Positions 43,916 through 53,796 of a DNA stretch of 64,000 nt are shown one piece after another; position 1 is the first letter of the stretch; each line of letters starts with the position of its first letter. Where the stretch lies: NCBI RefSeq assembly GCF_014636315.1, contig NZ_BMED01000003.1, forward strand, positions 372,001-436,000. Direction: 5' to 3'. The notes beneath the pieces were generated by a model that had not been told where the DNA came from, did no database searches, and worked only from the letters and a program-made list of their open reading frames with translations. Position numbers and translations under genes: made by a program. This DNA comes from Parundibacterium terreum (GTDB lineage Bacteria; Pseudomonadota; Gammaproteobacteria; Burkholderiales; Burkholderiaceae_D).

Positions 43916-45000
43916 GCTTGCTCCTGTGCATTTTTATTGCTTGAGTTGCCTGAATATTGCAGGTCTACCCATTTCAGGTAATCACCCGATTGCACCTGCG
44001 CCACCCATTCATCGTTGGCCAGATACCAGGCAACCGTCTTGCGCAGACCGGTTTCAAAGGTTTCTGCAGGCTTCCAGCCCAGTTCTTTTTCTATCTTGCG
44101 CGCATCAATCGCGTAGCGGCGGTCATGGCCGGGGCGGTCAGTGACGTATTTGATCTGGTCGCGATAGCTGCCGTTCGCCTTGGGTTGCAACTGATCCAGC
44201 AGGTCGCATAGCGTATGTACCACGCTCAGGTTGGTTTTTTCATTCCAGCCGCCGACGTTATAGGTTTCGCCAGGCTTGCCGGCTTCCAGCACCCGGCGGA
44301 TAGCGGTGCAGTGGTCACTCACATACAGCCAGTCCCTCACTTGCTGTCCATCGCCATACACGGGCAGGTCTTTGCCAGCGCGGGCATTGGTGATCATCAG
44401 CGGGATCAGTTTTTCCGGGAAGTGATACGGGCCGTAGTTATTCGAGCAATTCGTGGTCAGCACCGGCAAGCCATAGGTATGGTGATAAGAACGTACCAGG
44501 TGATCCGAGGCGGCCTTGGAAGCTGAGTAAGGGCTGTTGGGTGCGTACGCAGTGGTTTCGCTGAATGGAGGATCGTCGGTGCTCAGCGTACCGTACACCT
44601 CGTCGGTGGATACATGCAGGAAACGGAAGTTGCTGCGCTCGTCGCCAGTCAGGCCTTGCCAATAGGCACGCGCGGCTTCCAGCAGACTGAAAGTGCCGTT
44701 GACATTCGTATTCACGAATGCAGCCGGGCCGTGTATGGAGCGGTCAACATGGCTTTCAGCCGCGAAATGGACGATGGCGCGCGGCTTGTGCTGGGCAAAT
44801 AGCTGGTTCAGCTTGTCTGTGTCCAGTATGTCGCCCTGCACAAAAATATGGCGCGCATCCTGCTTGATACTGGCAAGGTTGTTCAGGTTGCCCGCATAGG
44901 TCAGTTTGTCGTAATTGATGACTGGCTCATCATTTTGCGCTAGCCAATCCAGCACGAAATTGGCGCCAATAAAACCTGCTCCGCCGGTGACGAAAATCAT
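43912..45000 (-). CDS. rmlB: dTDP-glucose 4,6-dehydratase
   Basis: A 362-residue extended SDR. The ATG at 45000 is chosen because [15 protein letters not shown] immediately gives the NAD motif; the frame extends 22 codons upstream without family sequence. The active-site [11 protein letters not shown] segment and [12 protein letters not shown] (Tyr-Lys pair) are present. Its product, dTDP-4-keto-6-deoxyglucose, is the branch point to rhamnose (RmlC/RmlD) and 3-amino sugars (FdtA/FdtB). It is the first gene of the long minus-strand cluster. Confidence 0.95.
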   Translation of the reverse strand: MIFVTGGAGFIGANFVLDWLAQNDEPVINYDKLTYAGNLNNLASIKQDARHIFVQGDILDTDKLNQLFAQHKPRAIVHFAAESHVDRSIHGPAAFVNTNVNGTFSLLEAARAYWQGLTGDERSNFRFLHVSTDEVYGTLSTDDPPFSETTAYAPNSPYSASKAASDHLVRSYHHTYGLPVLTTNCSNNYGPYHFPEKLIPLMITNARAGKDLPVYGDGQQVRDWLYVSDHCTAIRRVLEAGKPGETYNVGGWNEKTNLSVVHTLCDLLDQLQPKANGSYRDQIKYVTDRPGHDRRYAIDARKIEKELGWKPAETFETGLRKTVAWYLANDEWVAQVQSGDYLKWVDLQYSGNSSNKNAQEQA

Positions 45001-45198
45001 TCTATTATCCCGTTTCGATAAAACAGCCACTAAAAATGGCAATTTTACGCGAGAAGATCGCGACACCGAAGCAATTTACAGGTTGGGAAGGGATTTCGGA
45101 GAAGGGGATTTGATGCTGAAGAGACAATTTGCCAAGAACTTTGCCGGCAGTCAGGCAGGTGGAGGTAGGTGGCGAGCGGGCAGGCGGCTACTGCTGCG

Positions 45199-45288
45199 CT
45201 AGCTGCCGCTGGTTTGGGTATAGCAAATCCATGCCACTGTGATGACTGTATAGGCAAAAACGATGAGGGATATCAGGGAAAGTTTCAT
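45199..45288 (-). CDS. Predicted 29-residue single-pass membrane peptide
   Basis: A short gene: ATG at 45288 preceded by AGGAGA (45297-45302) at ideal spacing, ending with TAG. The peptide starts MKLS and then has about 19 hydrophobic residues (LISLIVFAYTVITVAWICY) and a polar tail TQTSGS, so it should span the inner membrane once. It lies in the gap between rmlB and grpE. No family is recognised; support comes only from the ribosome site and membrane profile. The longer frame containing it is probably not translated. Confidence 0.5.
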   Translation of the reverse strand: MKLSLISLIVFAYTVITVAWICYTQTSGS

Positions 45289-45472
45289 TTTGTATTTCTC
45301 CTGCCTGTGTTTGCTTTGGCGCGTTCCTACGCGATTTGTATTCAATTGTGCGGCGCAATTGTCGTAAATTTCGCCTACCTTTATGGTAGATTGTTTTGTT
45401 TCGTTTTCTAGCTTTGGGCGTGTATATTTTGTAACGAAACGTCTCAGGATGCAGTGCAACATTAAATGATCT

Positions 45473-45484
45473 TAATTGCAATTA
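45473..45484. promoter_or_regulatory. AT-rich 12-bp perfect palindrome upstream of grpE
   Basis: TAATTGCAATTA is self-complementary over 12 bp and lies 45 bases ahead of the heat-shock promoter and 185 bases upstream of the divergent small membrane peptide gene. It could bind a regulator. No matching repressor is known from the window. Confidence 0.35.
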
Positions 45485-45528
45485 TTTGATGTAAGACCTG
45501 CTTTCTTTACAAAAGTTCGCAAATACCC

Positions 45529-45558
45529 CTTGAAATGACATGGTTACCCCCCCAATTT
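45529..45558 (+). promoter_or_regulatory. Sigma-32 heat-shock promoter of grpE
   Basis: CTTGAAA (45529-45535) and CCCCAATTT (45550-45558) with 14 bases between them closely match the sigma-32 consensus CTTGAAA-N11-16-CCCCATNT. It lies 36 bases before the grpE start. No CIRCE element (HrcA site) is seen. Confidence 0.8.
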
Positions 45559-45594
45559 AACGGGATAGTTCGTATTGATCGTCGGAGGTAGTGA

Positions 45595-46179
45595 ATGCAA
45601 GAGCAAGAAAAACAGGCAGAAACCATAAATACTGCTGAACAAATTGTTACAAACGCAAGCGCGACGGACGCCGCTGTAAATTCTGCTCCGGCGACGGATG
45701 CAGCAACTCCGGTGGAGGCAGCACCGGCAGTTGACGTGGTGGCGCAGTTGGAAGCAAAAGTGCAGGAATTGCAAGATTCCTTCATGCGCGCCAAAGCGGA
45801 AGGTGAAAATATCCGCCGCCGCGCACAGGAAGATATTTCCAAGGCGCACAAGTTTGCGATTGAGGGTTTTGCCGAAGCAATGGTTCCGGTAAAAGACAGC
45901 CTGGAAATGGCGCTGAAAGTCGAAACACCGTCCGTAGAGTCTTTGAAAGAAGGCGTTGAGATGACCTTGCGTCAGCTCAGCGCTGCGTTTGAAAAAAATC
46001 GCCTGACTGAAATCAGTCCACAGAAGGGCGACAAGCTGGACCCAATGAAACACCAGGCTATTTCCATGGAGCCAGCCGAACAGGAAGCCAATACTATTGT
46101 TACCGTATTGCAAAAAGGATATACCATTGCCGACCGTCTATTGCGTCCGGCCCTGGTGACCGTTGCACAAGGAAAATGA
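45595..46179 (+). CDS. grpE: Nucleotide exchange factor GrpE
   Basis: A 194-residue cochaperone that releases ADP from DnaK. The N-terminal tail (1-45) is Ala/Thr-rich and disordered; a long coiled-coil (about 48-115) carries [20 protein letters not shown]; the C-terminal beta-wing domain contains [10 protein letters not shown] and [18 protein letters not shown], the GrpE signature. A good GGAGG ribosome site precedes the ATG. It heads the grpE-dnaK-dnaJ group behind a sigma-32 promoter. Confidence 0.97.
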   Translation: MQEQEKQAETINTAEQIVTNASATDAAVNSAPATDAATPVEAAPAVDVVAQLEAKVQELQDSFMRAKAEGENIRRRAQEDISKAHKFAIEGFAEAMVPVKDSLEMALKVETPSVESLKEGVEMTLRQLSAAFEKNRLTEISPQKGDKLDPMKHQAISMEPAEQEANTIVTVLQKGYTIADRLLRPALVTVAQGK

Positions 46180-46209
46180 TAAAAACGATGCAAATTGGGG
46201 TGAAAACCG

Positions 46210-46237
46210 CTTGAAAAGCCGGGTTTTTACCTTATAT
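46210..46237 (+). promoter_or_regulatory. Possible second sigma-32 promoter ahead of dnaK
   Basis: CTTGAAA (46210-46216), 13 bases, then CCTTATAT (46230-46237), a partial match to CCCCATNT, lie 66 bases before dnaK. The -35 sits within an AAAACC...GGTTTT hairpin that may also attenuate grpE transcripts. Confidence 0.5.
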
Positions 46238-46303
46238 CTGGATCATTGGAGCTTTCGGGCTTAGTTAAAAACTTAAAATTTAAAAATTCAAATAGGAAAT
46301 ATC

Positions 46304-48235
46304 ATGGGAAAAATGATCGGTATTGATTTGGGTACAACCAACTCCTGCGTCGCAGTCATGGAAGGCGGCCAGCCTAAAGTGATAGAAAACGCCGAAGGCG
46401 CGCGTACTACCCCGTCCATCATCGCGTATCAGGAAGATGGCGAAATTCTGGTTGGCGCATCTGCCAAACGCCAGGCTGTTACCAATCCAAAGAACACACT
46501 GTATGCAGTGAAGCGTCTGATTGGCCGCAAGTTTGAAGAAAAAGAAGTACAGAAAGATATCTCCCTGATGCCTTACAGCATCAGCAAGGCAGACAACGGC
46601 GATGCATGGATCAGCGTGCGCGACAAGAAACTGGCGCCGCCACAGATTTCCGCTGAAGTCCTGCGCAAAATGAAAAAAACCGCTGAAGACTATCTCGGCG
46701 AAGAAGTGACAGAAGCAGTCATTACCGTTCCTGCTTATTTCAATGACGCACAACGTCAGGCGACTAAAGATGCCGGCCGTATCGCTGGCCTGGACGTCAA
46801 GCGTATCATCAATGAGCCTACCGCAGCAGCGCTGGCTTTCGGCCTGGACAAGGCTGAAAAAGGCGACCGCAAGATTGCCGTATATGACTTGGGCGGCGGT
46901 ACTTTCGACGTTTCCATCATCGAGATCGCTGACGTAGACGGCGAAAAGCAATTTGAAGTGCTGTCCACCAACGGTGATACTTTCCTTGGCGGTGAAGATT
47001 TCGATCAGCGCATCATCGATTACATCATTGATGAATTCAAGAAGATCAACGGCCTGGACCTGTCCAAGGATCCTATCGCTCTGCAGCGTATCAAGGCATC
47101 TGCCGAACGCGCGAAGATAGAACTGTCCAGCTCGCAGCAAACCGAGATCAACGAGCCTTACATCGCGATGGCCAATGGCGCTCCGGTGCATTTGAACTTG
47201 AAAATCACCCGCGCAAAACTGGAAGCGTTGGTAGAAGAGCTGATCAAGAAAACGATCGAGCCTTGCCGTATCGCGATCAAGGATGCAGGCGTTAAAGTTA
47301 CCGACATCGACGACATCATTCTGGTCGGCGGTATGACGCGTATGCCTAAGGTGCAGGAACTGGTCAAGGAATTCTTTGGCAAGGACCCACGTAAGGACGT
47401 CAATCCGGATGAAGCGGTTGCTGTTGGTGCTGCGATCCAGGGTTCTGTCCTGTCTGGCGAACGTAAAGATCTGTTGTTGCTGGACGTGACTCCACTGTCT
47501 CTGGGTATCGAAACCCTGGGTGGTGTGATGACCAAGATGATCCAGAAAAATACCACGATCCCGACCAAGTTCAGCCAGGTGTTCTCGACTGCGGACGACA
47601 ATCAGCCAGCGGTAACCATCAAGGTTTACCAGGGTGAGCGCGAAATCGCTGCCGGTAACAAAGGACTGGGCGAATTCAATCTGGAAGGCATTCCGCCAGC
47701 AGCACGCGGCACGCCACAAATTGAAGTGACCTTCGACATCGACGCCAACGGTATTTTGCACGTAGGCGCGAAAGACAAGGCAACCGGCAAGGAAAACAAG
47801 ATCACCATCAAGGCCAACTCCGGTTTGACCGAAGATGAGATTCAAAAAATGGTGAAAGACGCCGAACTGAACGCGGAAGAAGACAAAAAGGTCAAGGAAT
47901 TGGCCGAGTCCCGCAATCAGGGCGACGCTCTGGTTCACTCGACTCAAAAAGCATTGGCAGAGCATGGCGACAAGCTGGATGCCGGTGAAAAAGAGAAGAT
48001 TGAAGCCGCCATCAAGGATCTTGAAGCTGCGTTGAAATCTGGCGACAAAGTGGATATCGATACCAAGTTGGCAGCCTTGTCCACAGCATCGCAAAAACTG
48101 GGCGAAAAAGTTTATGCCGATATGCAGGCTCAGCAGGCAGCCGGCCAGGCAGGTGCATCTGCAGGCGCATCGGAATCCAAACCCAAGGATGACGACGTAG
48201 TAGACGCAGATTTCAAAGAAGTTAAAGATAAATAA
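46304..48235 (+). CDS. dnaK: Molecular chaperone DnaK (Hsp70)
   Basis: A 643-residue ATP-driven chaperone. The ATPase domain (1 to about 385) begins [16 protein letters not shown] and has [16 protein letters not shown] and [16 protein letters not shown]; a substrate-binding beta-domain (about 390-500) with [18 protein letters not shown] precedes the helical lid. The tail is Ala/Gly/Gln-rich and ends in [15 protein letters not shown], the usual co-chaperone contact. Length is normal. It sits 124 bases after grpE. Confidence 0.98.
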   Translation: MGKMIGIDLGTTNSCVAVMEGGQPKVIENAEGARTTPSIIAYQEDGEILVGASAKRQAVTNPKNTLYAVKRLIGRKFEEKEVQKDISLMPYSISKADNGDAWISVRDKKLAPPQISAEVLRKMKKTAEDYLGEEVTEAVITVPAYFNDAQRQATKDAGRIAGLDVKRIINEPTAAALAFGLDKAEKGDRKIAVYDLGGGTFDVSIIEIADVDGEKQFEVLSTNGDTFLGGEDFDQRIIDYIIDEFKKINGLDLSKDPIALQRIKASAERAKIELSSSQQTEINEPYIAMANGAPVHLNLKITRAKLEALVEELIKKTIEPCRIAIKDAGVKVTDIDDIILVGGMTRMPKVQELVKEFFGKDPRKDVNPDEAVAVGAAIQGSVLSGERKDLLLLDVTPLSLGIETLGGVMTKMIQKNTTIPTKFSQVFSTADDNQPAVTIKVYQGEREIAAGNKGLGEFNLEGIPPAARGTPQIEVTFDIDANGILHVGAKDKATGKENKITIKANSGLTEDEIQKMVKDAELNAEEDKKVKELAESRNQGDALVHSTQKALAEHGDKLDAGEKEKIEAAIKDLEAALKSGDKVDIDTKLAALSTASQKLGEKVYADMQAQQAAGQAGASAGASESKPKDDDVVDADFKEVKDK

Positions 48236-48374
48236 ACTTTAGTCCGGCGGTAATGCAGCGGGTCAGCTCAAGACTTGCTGCATACAAAACCCGCCAAGAC
48301 TCGCCGGGTAGGTCGATCGTTCATACGACGCCCTGCTCGGCGTTTTCGCTTATAAAAAACAAGGTGTAATCGAG

Positions 48375-49496
48375 ATGGCGAAGCGTGATTTTTACGAGAT
48401 TCTAGGGGTGGGCAAAAACGCCTCGGATGACGAAATCAAAAAGGCTTATCGCAAGCTGGCAATGAAATACCATCCGGACCGCAATCCGGATAGCAAGGGT
48501 GCTGAGGAAAAATTCAAAGAGGCCAAAGAGGCCTACGAGATGCTGTCCGATACCAAAAAACGGGAAGCCTATGACCGTTACGGCCATGCCGGCGTAGATC
48601 CGAACATGGGTGGCGGCGGTGGCGGCGGAGCAGGCGGCTTTGCCGATGCCTTCGGCGACATCTTTGGCGATATTTTCGGTGGCGGCCGCAATCGCGGCGG
48701 TGGACCTCAGGTCTATCGCGGCGCCGATTTGCGCTACAACCTCGAAATTTCGCTGGAGCAGGCAGCCAACGGTTTCGATACGACGATACGCGTGCCTTCG
48801 TATGATGAATGCGATACCTGTCATGGTTCCGGTGCCAAGCCAGGAACTTCGCCGGTCACTTGCACGACCTGCGGCGGCCACGGCCAGGTGCGTATGCAGC
48901 AAGGCTTGTTCAGCATTCAGCAGGCTTGCCCCAAGTGCCACGGCACCGGCAAGATCATTCCTGAGCCATGTACTACTTGCTCGGGCCTGGGCCGCATCAA
49001 GCGCAACAAGACGCTGGAAGTCAAAATTCCAGCCGGTATTGATGACGGCATGCGCATCCGCTCCACCGGTAACGGCGAGCCGGGTGTCAATGGCGGTCCT
49101 CCGGGCGACCTGTATGTGGAAATCCATATCCAGCAGCATCCGGTGTTCCAGCGTGATGGCGACGATCTGCACTGCGAGATTCCTATCTCCTTTGTAAAAG
49201 CGGCGCTGGGCGGCGAAATCGAAGTACCTACGCTGAGCGGCAAGGCTTCGTTCACCGTTCCTGAAGGTACGCAGACAGGAAAGACTTTCCGCTTACGCAG
49301 CAAAGGCGTGAAAGGCGTGCGCTCCGGTTATGCCGGCGACCTGTTTTGCCACGTCGTGATAGAGACGCCGGTGAAATTGACCGACAAGCAAAAGGACCTG
49401 CTGCGTGATTTTGAGAGGCTGACCGTTGAAGGCGGCTCCAAGCATAATCCGCAGAGCAAGACCTGGATGGATAAAGTGAAGAAATTCTTCGAATAG
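48375..49496 (+). CDS. dnaJ: Chaperone protein DnaJ (Hsp40)
   Basis: A 373-residue type I J-protein that delivers clients to DnaK and stimulates its ATPase. J-domain (1-70) with the HPD motif in [10 protein letters not shown]; Gly/Phe-rich linker (about 76-110); four zinc motifs [24 protein letters not shown] and CTTCSGLG (about 150-210); then the C-terminal peptide-binding domains. The gap of 139 bases to dnaK includes a long imperfect inverted repeat (48253-48259 with 48277-48283) and a small T-tailed hairpin near 48328-48346, possibly attenuating. Confidence 0.98.
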   Translation: MAKRDFYEILGVGKNASDDEIKKAYRKLAMKYHPDRNPDSKGAEEKFKEAKEAYEMLSDTKKREAYDRYGHAGVDPNMGGGGGGGAGGFADAFGDIFGDIFGGGRNRGGGPQVYRGADLRYNLEISLEQAANGFDTTIRVPSYDECDTCHGSGAKPGTSPVTCTTCGGHGQVRMQQGLFSIQQACPKCHGTGKIIPEPCTTCSGLGRIKRNKTLEVKIPAGIDDGMRIRSTGNGEPGVNGGPPGDLYVEIHIQQHPVFQRDGDDLHCEIPISFVKAALGGEIEVPTLSGKASFTVPEGTQTGKTFRLRSKGVKGVRSGYAGDLFCHVVIETPVKLTDKQKDLLRDFERLTVEGGSKHNPQSKTWMDKVKKFFE

Positions 49497-49545
49497 CGAA
49501 TAATGGAAAAGCAATGAAATAAGTGCTGGAATCCAAAATTCTCCA

Positions 49546-49580
49546 AAACCCCGCCCAACCTCCGTTGGCGGGGTTTTTTT
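49546..49580 (+). terminator. Rho-independent terminator after dnaJ
   Basis: The stem AAACCCCGCC (49546-49555) pairs with GGCGGGGTTT (49567-49576), followed by more T. It ends the grpE-dnaK-dnaJ transcript. Confidence 0.88.
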
Positions 49581-49729
49581 ATCGGTATTGCCTTCATTGC
49601 ATGCGATTGCCATCGCATGGCAGGAAATACGCATTTCCCATGCGTGGGCGTTCCAAAAAGCAACGCTAACTGGCTGCAAGTTCTGCTAGCATGCAGAAGT
49701 AAGCCAATCCATTATGAGGTGTCGATACT

Positions 49730-52687
49730 TTGTCCGGCGCACGCAAAATACGCTCTTTTTTTACTACTCCCCTGGTTGGGGCTGTCGGATCGGCAGCGTT
49801 AGTACTATTGGCTCTATGGGTACTGGATGACAATGAACGCCAGTTGAACGCGCAAAAGCAGCGCGTGGAAGTGATAGAAAAGCTATCGGTGCTGCAAGCG
49901 AAGCTGGCCGGCGGCCTTACTTCCACCATCTCGGCTGCGCGCGTGCTGGCCGTCACCTTTGCGACTCATCCCGGAATAGACAAGGAAGAATTCATCCGCC
50001 TGGCGGCTGAAGTCCATGCGTCCAATACCAGCATCAGGAATATCGTGCTGGTCAGGGATACCAAGGTTGACTATGTCTTTCCGCTGGCGGGCAACGAAAA
50101 AATTGTCGGTATGGATTACCGGGACATGCCGGCGCAATGGCCTGTCTACCAGCGCATGATGCGGGAAATGGCGATACAGGTTGCCGGCCCGCTGACCCTG
50201 GTGCAGGGCGGGACCGGCCTGGTTGTACGCATTCCGGTATATCGGCCGGACGGACCAAGGCAGGCGGACGGCAAGGATAAATCCGCGAGCTTCCTGGGGT
50301 CGATAGGGATGGTCGTCAACTATGAAAGCCTGCTGTCCGATATCGGCCTGCCGCTGATGCAGCGCGAAATCAATATTGCGATACGAGGGCGTGACGCCAA
50401 AGGCAGGGACGGCGACGTGTTCTTCGGCGATCCCGCCTTATTCGGCGAGGGCGCGATTACCCAGCAGATTCCGCTGCCGGGAGGTGCGTGGGAAGTCGCC
50501 GCCCAGCCCACTGGCGGCTGGCAGGTGACGTCCAGAGTCAGCAAGGTGATTGAGGTGTTGGGCTTCATTCTCAGTGTGGTGGTGGCTGTACTCAGTTACC
50601 AGTGGCTGCAGCGCAATCGCCTGCGTGAGGAAAATGAGAAAAAACTGATAGAAAGCGAAGCACTCCTGAGGCTGCGCAATGATGCGCTCAGCGCCACCTC
50701 GCAGGGCGTGATTATCGCGACCCCGGATGGCCGGATTACGTATGTGAACCAGGCTACCTCTTACCTGAGCGGCCTGTCGCAGCAGTATCTGCAAGGGATG
50801 AAGCTAGGCGAGCTGTACGGTGACAGAGTCCGCGCCTTCCTGAAAGAAGATCCGGAGCTGCAGAAAACCCTGCAGCATGAAACTTGCCGCGAGACTGCCG
50901 ACGGCAAGGTGATCTGGCTGGAATTGACGATGAGCCTGGTGACTGACCAGCAAAGCAAGGTCCGACAGTATGTCGGCGTACTGCGTGAAATTACCAAGAA
51001 AAAGCTGGCGGAGCAGGAGCTCAAGATCGCGGCCATGGCCTTCGAGACGCAGGAAGGCATCATGATCACCGACACCCATAGCACCATTCTCAGGGTGAAC
51101 CGCGCATTTACCGAAATTACCGGTTATGAAGCCGCTGAGGCGATAGGCAAACCGGTGTCGATACTCAGGTCGGGCCGGCATGATGTAGCCTTTTACAAGG
51201 AAATGTGGCAATCCATCGCGAAGAACCGCTACTGGTCGGGGGAGGTATGGAACCGGCGCAAGAGTGGGGAAGTGTATCCCGAGAGGCTGGTTATCACAGC
51301 AGTGGTGGCCGATGATGGCAGCATTTCCAATTACGTGGGTTCTTTTACCGACATCACCGAGTACAAGATATCCGAAGACAAGATCCACCAGTTGGCCTTT
51401 TTTGATCCGCTGACCAACCTGCCCAACCGGCGCCTGCTGATAGACAGGCTGGGCCGCGCGCTGGCATCGACCGCCAGGCATAAGCGGCATGGCGCTATCC
51501 TGATGATAGACCTGGACAACTTCAAGACGCTGAACGATACCAAGGGCCATAATGTCGGCGACCAGCTATTGACAGAGATCGGGCTGCGCCTGAAAGCCTG
51601 CACCCGCACTGAAGATACCGTCTCGCGTACCGGCGGCGATGAGTTTGTTGTCGTGCTGGAGCAATTGCATCCGGAGCTGAACCAGGCTGCTGCCCAGGCC
51701 GAAGGCGTTGCAGAAAAAATCCGCCAGATACTGAACCAGTCGTTTGCACTGGGCAGCGTTGACTATGAGAGTTCCGGAAGTATAGGCATCAGCATGTTCT
51801 GCGACGAACCTATCGGCATTGATGAGTTGCTCAGGCGTGCCGACATGGCGATGTATCAGGCCAAGGCATTGGGCAAGAATGGCTTGAGGTTTTTTGATCC
51901 CAGCATGCAGGCAGCGCTGGAGTCACGCACGGCGCTGGAAAGCGATTTGCGGCAGGCGATTGGTGCAGGGCAGTTTGTCTTGCATTACCAGTTGCAAGTC
52001 AGCGCGCTGGGCGATCCCATCGGCGCTGAGGTTCTGCTGCGCTGGCAGCACCCGCGGCGCGGCCTGGTGTCGCCTATGGATTTCATCCCTATGGCAGAAG
52101 AAACCGGTCTGATACTGCCGATAGGCCTGTGGGTATTTGAAACCGCCTGCCTGCAGATCAAAAAATGGTCAGCGATACCGGCGAGAGCCGGCCTGCAACT
52201 GGCGGTGAATGTCAGCGCCAGACAATTCAGGCAAGCCTCCTTTGTCGACGACATCAAAAACATCCTGGCTCGCACCGGCGCCAACCCTGTATTGCTGAAA
52301 CTGGAACTGACCGAGAGCGTAGTGCTGGAGGAAGTGGATACGGTGATAGAAAAGATGCATGCCTTAAAAGAAATCGGCGTATGTTTTTCGCTGGATGACT
52401 TCGGGACCGGCTATTCTTCGCTTTCGTATTTGCAGCGCCTGCCTTTAAACCAATTGAAAATCGATCGCTCCTTTGTGCATAATTTGCCCAAGGACAAGAG
52501 TAACGCGACGATAGTCCGTACCATCATCAACCTGGGCGAAAGCCTGGGCCTGAACGTGATAGCCGAGGGGGTGGAGACGCCGGAGCAAAGGGATTTCCTG
52601 CTGCGCTCAGGCTGCCAGGCATATCAGGGCTATTATTTCTGCAAGCCGATAGCAATCAACGAATTTGAAGAATTGCTGGATGCATAA
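49730..52687 (+). CDS. Membrane CHASE-like/PAS/GGDEF/EAL cyclic-di-GMP signalling protein
   Basis: A 985-residue protein starting at TTG (GAGG upstream). Order: membrane helix 1 (about 14-31), a periplasmic CHASE-like sensor (about 50-265), membrane helix 2 (273-293), two PAS domains (about 312-425 and 432-550), GGDEF (about 555-720) with the intact signature RTGGDEF and an RTED I-site five residues before it, then EAL (about 730-985) with the EAL position as EVL, and DDFGTGYSSL and LKIDRSF. Both catalytic domains look competent, so cyclase, phosphodiesterase or both are possible. The periplasmic ligand is unknown. It is monocistronic. Confidence 0.92.
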   Translation: MSGARKIRSFFTTPLVGAVGSAALVLLALWVLDDNERQLNAQKQRVEVIEKLSVLQAKLAGGLTSTISAARVLAVTFATHPGIDKEEFIRLAAEVHASNTSIRNIVLVRDTKVDYVFPLAGNEKIVGMDYRDMPAQWPVYQRMMREMAIQVAGPLTLVQGGTGLVVRIPVYRPDGPRQADGKDKSASFLGSIGMVVNYESLLSDIGLPLMQREINIAIRGRDAKGRDGDVFFGDPALFGEGAITQQIPLPGGAWEVAAQPTGGWQVTSRVSKVIEVLGFILSVVVAVLSYQWLQRNRLREENEKKLIESEALLRLRNDALSATSQGVIIATPDGRITYVNQATSYLSGLSQQYLQGMKLGELYGDRVRAFLKEDPELQKTLQHETCRETADGKVIWLELTMSLVTDQQSKVRQYVGVLREITKKKLAEQELKIAAMAFETQEGIMITDTHSTILRVNRAFTEITGYEAAEAIGKPVSILRSGRHDVAFYKEMWQSIAKNRYWSGEVWNRRKSGEVYPERLVITAVVADDGSISNYVGSFTDITEYKISEDKIHQLAFFDPLTNLPNRRLLIDRLGRALASTARHKRHGAILMIDLDNFKTLNDTKGHNVGDQLLTEIGLRLKACTRTEDTVSRTGGDEFVVVLEQLHPELNQAAAQAEGVAEKIRQILNQSFALGSVDYESSGSIGISMFCDEPIGIDELLRRADMAMYQAKALGKNGLRFFDPSMQAALESRTALESDLRQAIGAGQFVLHYQLQVSALGDPIGAEVLLRWQHPRRGLVSPMDFIPMAEETGLILPIGLWVFETACLQIKKWSAIPARAGLQLAVNVSARQFRQASFVDDIKNILARTGANPVLLKLELTESVVLEEVDTVIEKMHALKEIGVCFSLDDFGTGYSSLSYLQRLPLNQLKIDRSFVHNLPKDKSNATIVRTIINLGESLGLNVIAEGVETPEQRDFLLRSGCQAYQGYYFCKPIAINEFEELLDA

Positions 52688-53020
52688 TGCCGTGAGCGGC
52701 CAATTCGTCGGGCAGAATTGGCGAAGGCCGGCGCAGGGCCGCGGGATATAAGGTCGCAAATGCCGCAGGGCGAGAGCCTGGCCGTGCTTGTTGGTCGCCT
52801 TGAGCCTTGCTTTACACCGATTCCGCCGGATTGGCTTATTCAGGAAATTAATTGCCCAGGCCATTATCGATACATTTTGTTGCATGCATCACTCGCTTTT
52901 TTCCTATAAGCTGCGCTGTCGGCAAGAAGGAATTTTGCAAATGGGTAATAGGTTGGTAACGCAGTAAGTAATTCTAATTAAAAATCATAGTCTTAATAAA
53001 AGACATACTTTGGAGATGAT
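52688..53020. other. Intergenic stretch, only a stem-loop noted
   Basis: About 330 bases between the GGDEF/EAL gene and the chalcone-isomerase-like gene. An 8-bp perfect inverted repeat GCCAATTC/GAATTGGC (52699-52706 and 52715-52722) lies just after the stop but has no T tract. The right half is AT-rich and should hold the promoter of the next gene; no clear -35/-10 was picked. Confidence 0.5.
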
Positions 53021-53653
53021 ATGAACTGGAATAGAGTAAAACAGGTTTTTCGTAGCGGGATGCTGATCGGTGCGGTTGCCGGAGCGGCAATCACAACATT
53101 GGCTGCGCAAGCCGCGGGTATGGAAGTGGCAGGGGTGAAGCTGGATGAGACCGCTCACGTGGCCAATACTGAATTGAAGCTGAACGGTGCAGGCATACGC
53201 TACAAGGCCATCTTCAAGGTCTATGTGGCGGCGTTGTATCTGAAAGAAAAGAAAAACACGGTACCGGACGTACTGGCATCGCAGGGGCCACGCCGCGTGA
53301 CTATCGTGATGCTGCGTGATGTCAGCAACGAAGAGTTTGGCCGCGGCTTCATGTCCGGAATCCAGCAGAATACGGAAAAAGCTGAAAAAATGAAGATGAC
53401 AGGCCAGTTCCTGCGTTTTGGCGAACTGTTTGCGTCTGTGCCTGAATTGAAAAAAGGCGACGTGATGGTGCTGGACTGGGTGCCGGGCGTCGGCAGCGTA
53501 GTGTCGCTGAACGGCAAGAAGATGGGTGAACCGTATCCTGACCTGCTGTTCAATAATGCCTTATTGCGCATCTGGCTGGGAGAAAGCCCGGTTGACAAGT
53601 CTCTCAAGAAAGCCATGCTGGGCGAAAGCGAAGACAGGAGCAATTTCCGCTGA
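53021..53653 (+). CDS. Exported chalcone-isomerase-fold protein
   Basis: A 210-residue protein with a Sec signal peptide (about 1-32, ending near LAAQAAG). The mature part matches the bacterial chalcone isomerase-like family: VAGVKLDETAHVANTELKLNGAGIRYK, FKVYVAALYL and LLRIWLGESPVDKSLKKAMLG at the C-terminus. Bacterial members are periplasmic and their ligand is generally unknown; fatty-acid or small hydrophobic ligands are suggested by the fold. It is followed by a terminator and stands alone. Confidence 0.87.
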   Translation: MNWNRVKQVFRSGMLIGAVAGAAITTLAAQAAGMEVAGVKLDETAHVANTELKLNGAGIRYKAIFKVYVAALYLKEKKNTVPDVLASQGPRRVTIVMLRDVSNEEFGRGFMSGIQQNTEKAEKMKMTGQFLRFGELFASVPELKKGDVMVLDWVPGVGSVVSLNGKKMGEPYPDLLFNNALLRIWLGESPVDKSLKKAMLGESEDRSNFR

Positions 53654-53685
53654 TCTGATCGGCAATGAGCACTGAAGGAAATGAC

Positions 53686-53711
53686 AACGCGGATAGCAAT
53701 ATCCGCGTTTT
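53686..53711 (+). terminator. Rho-independent terminator
   Basis: A 10-bp perfect stem (53686-53695 with 53700-53709) has a 4-nt loop and a short T run. It follows the chalcone-isomerase-like gene and precedes the carbonic anhydrase gene. Confidence 0.8.
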
Positions 53712-53796
53712 GCTTTTCAGCCAAGCTAAAAGATAGGCGGGCAACCGGCTCGCAGAAAGTATAGAATCTGGTCTGTCGAAATATCAGGACAAATAC

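Noticed and set aside
45001..45198. Searched upstream of rmlB for JUMPstart/ops elements and a HrcA CIRCE site near grpE
   Set aside because: Neither pattern was found.
46280..48094. 604-codon open frame antisense to dnaK
   Set aside because: A shadow of the highly biased dnaK codons; the dnaK frame is unmistakable and the antisense product resembles nothing.
52699..52722. 8-bp inverted repeat as terminator of the GGDEF/EAL gene
   Set aside because: No T tract on either side; noted only as a stem-loop.
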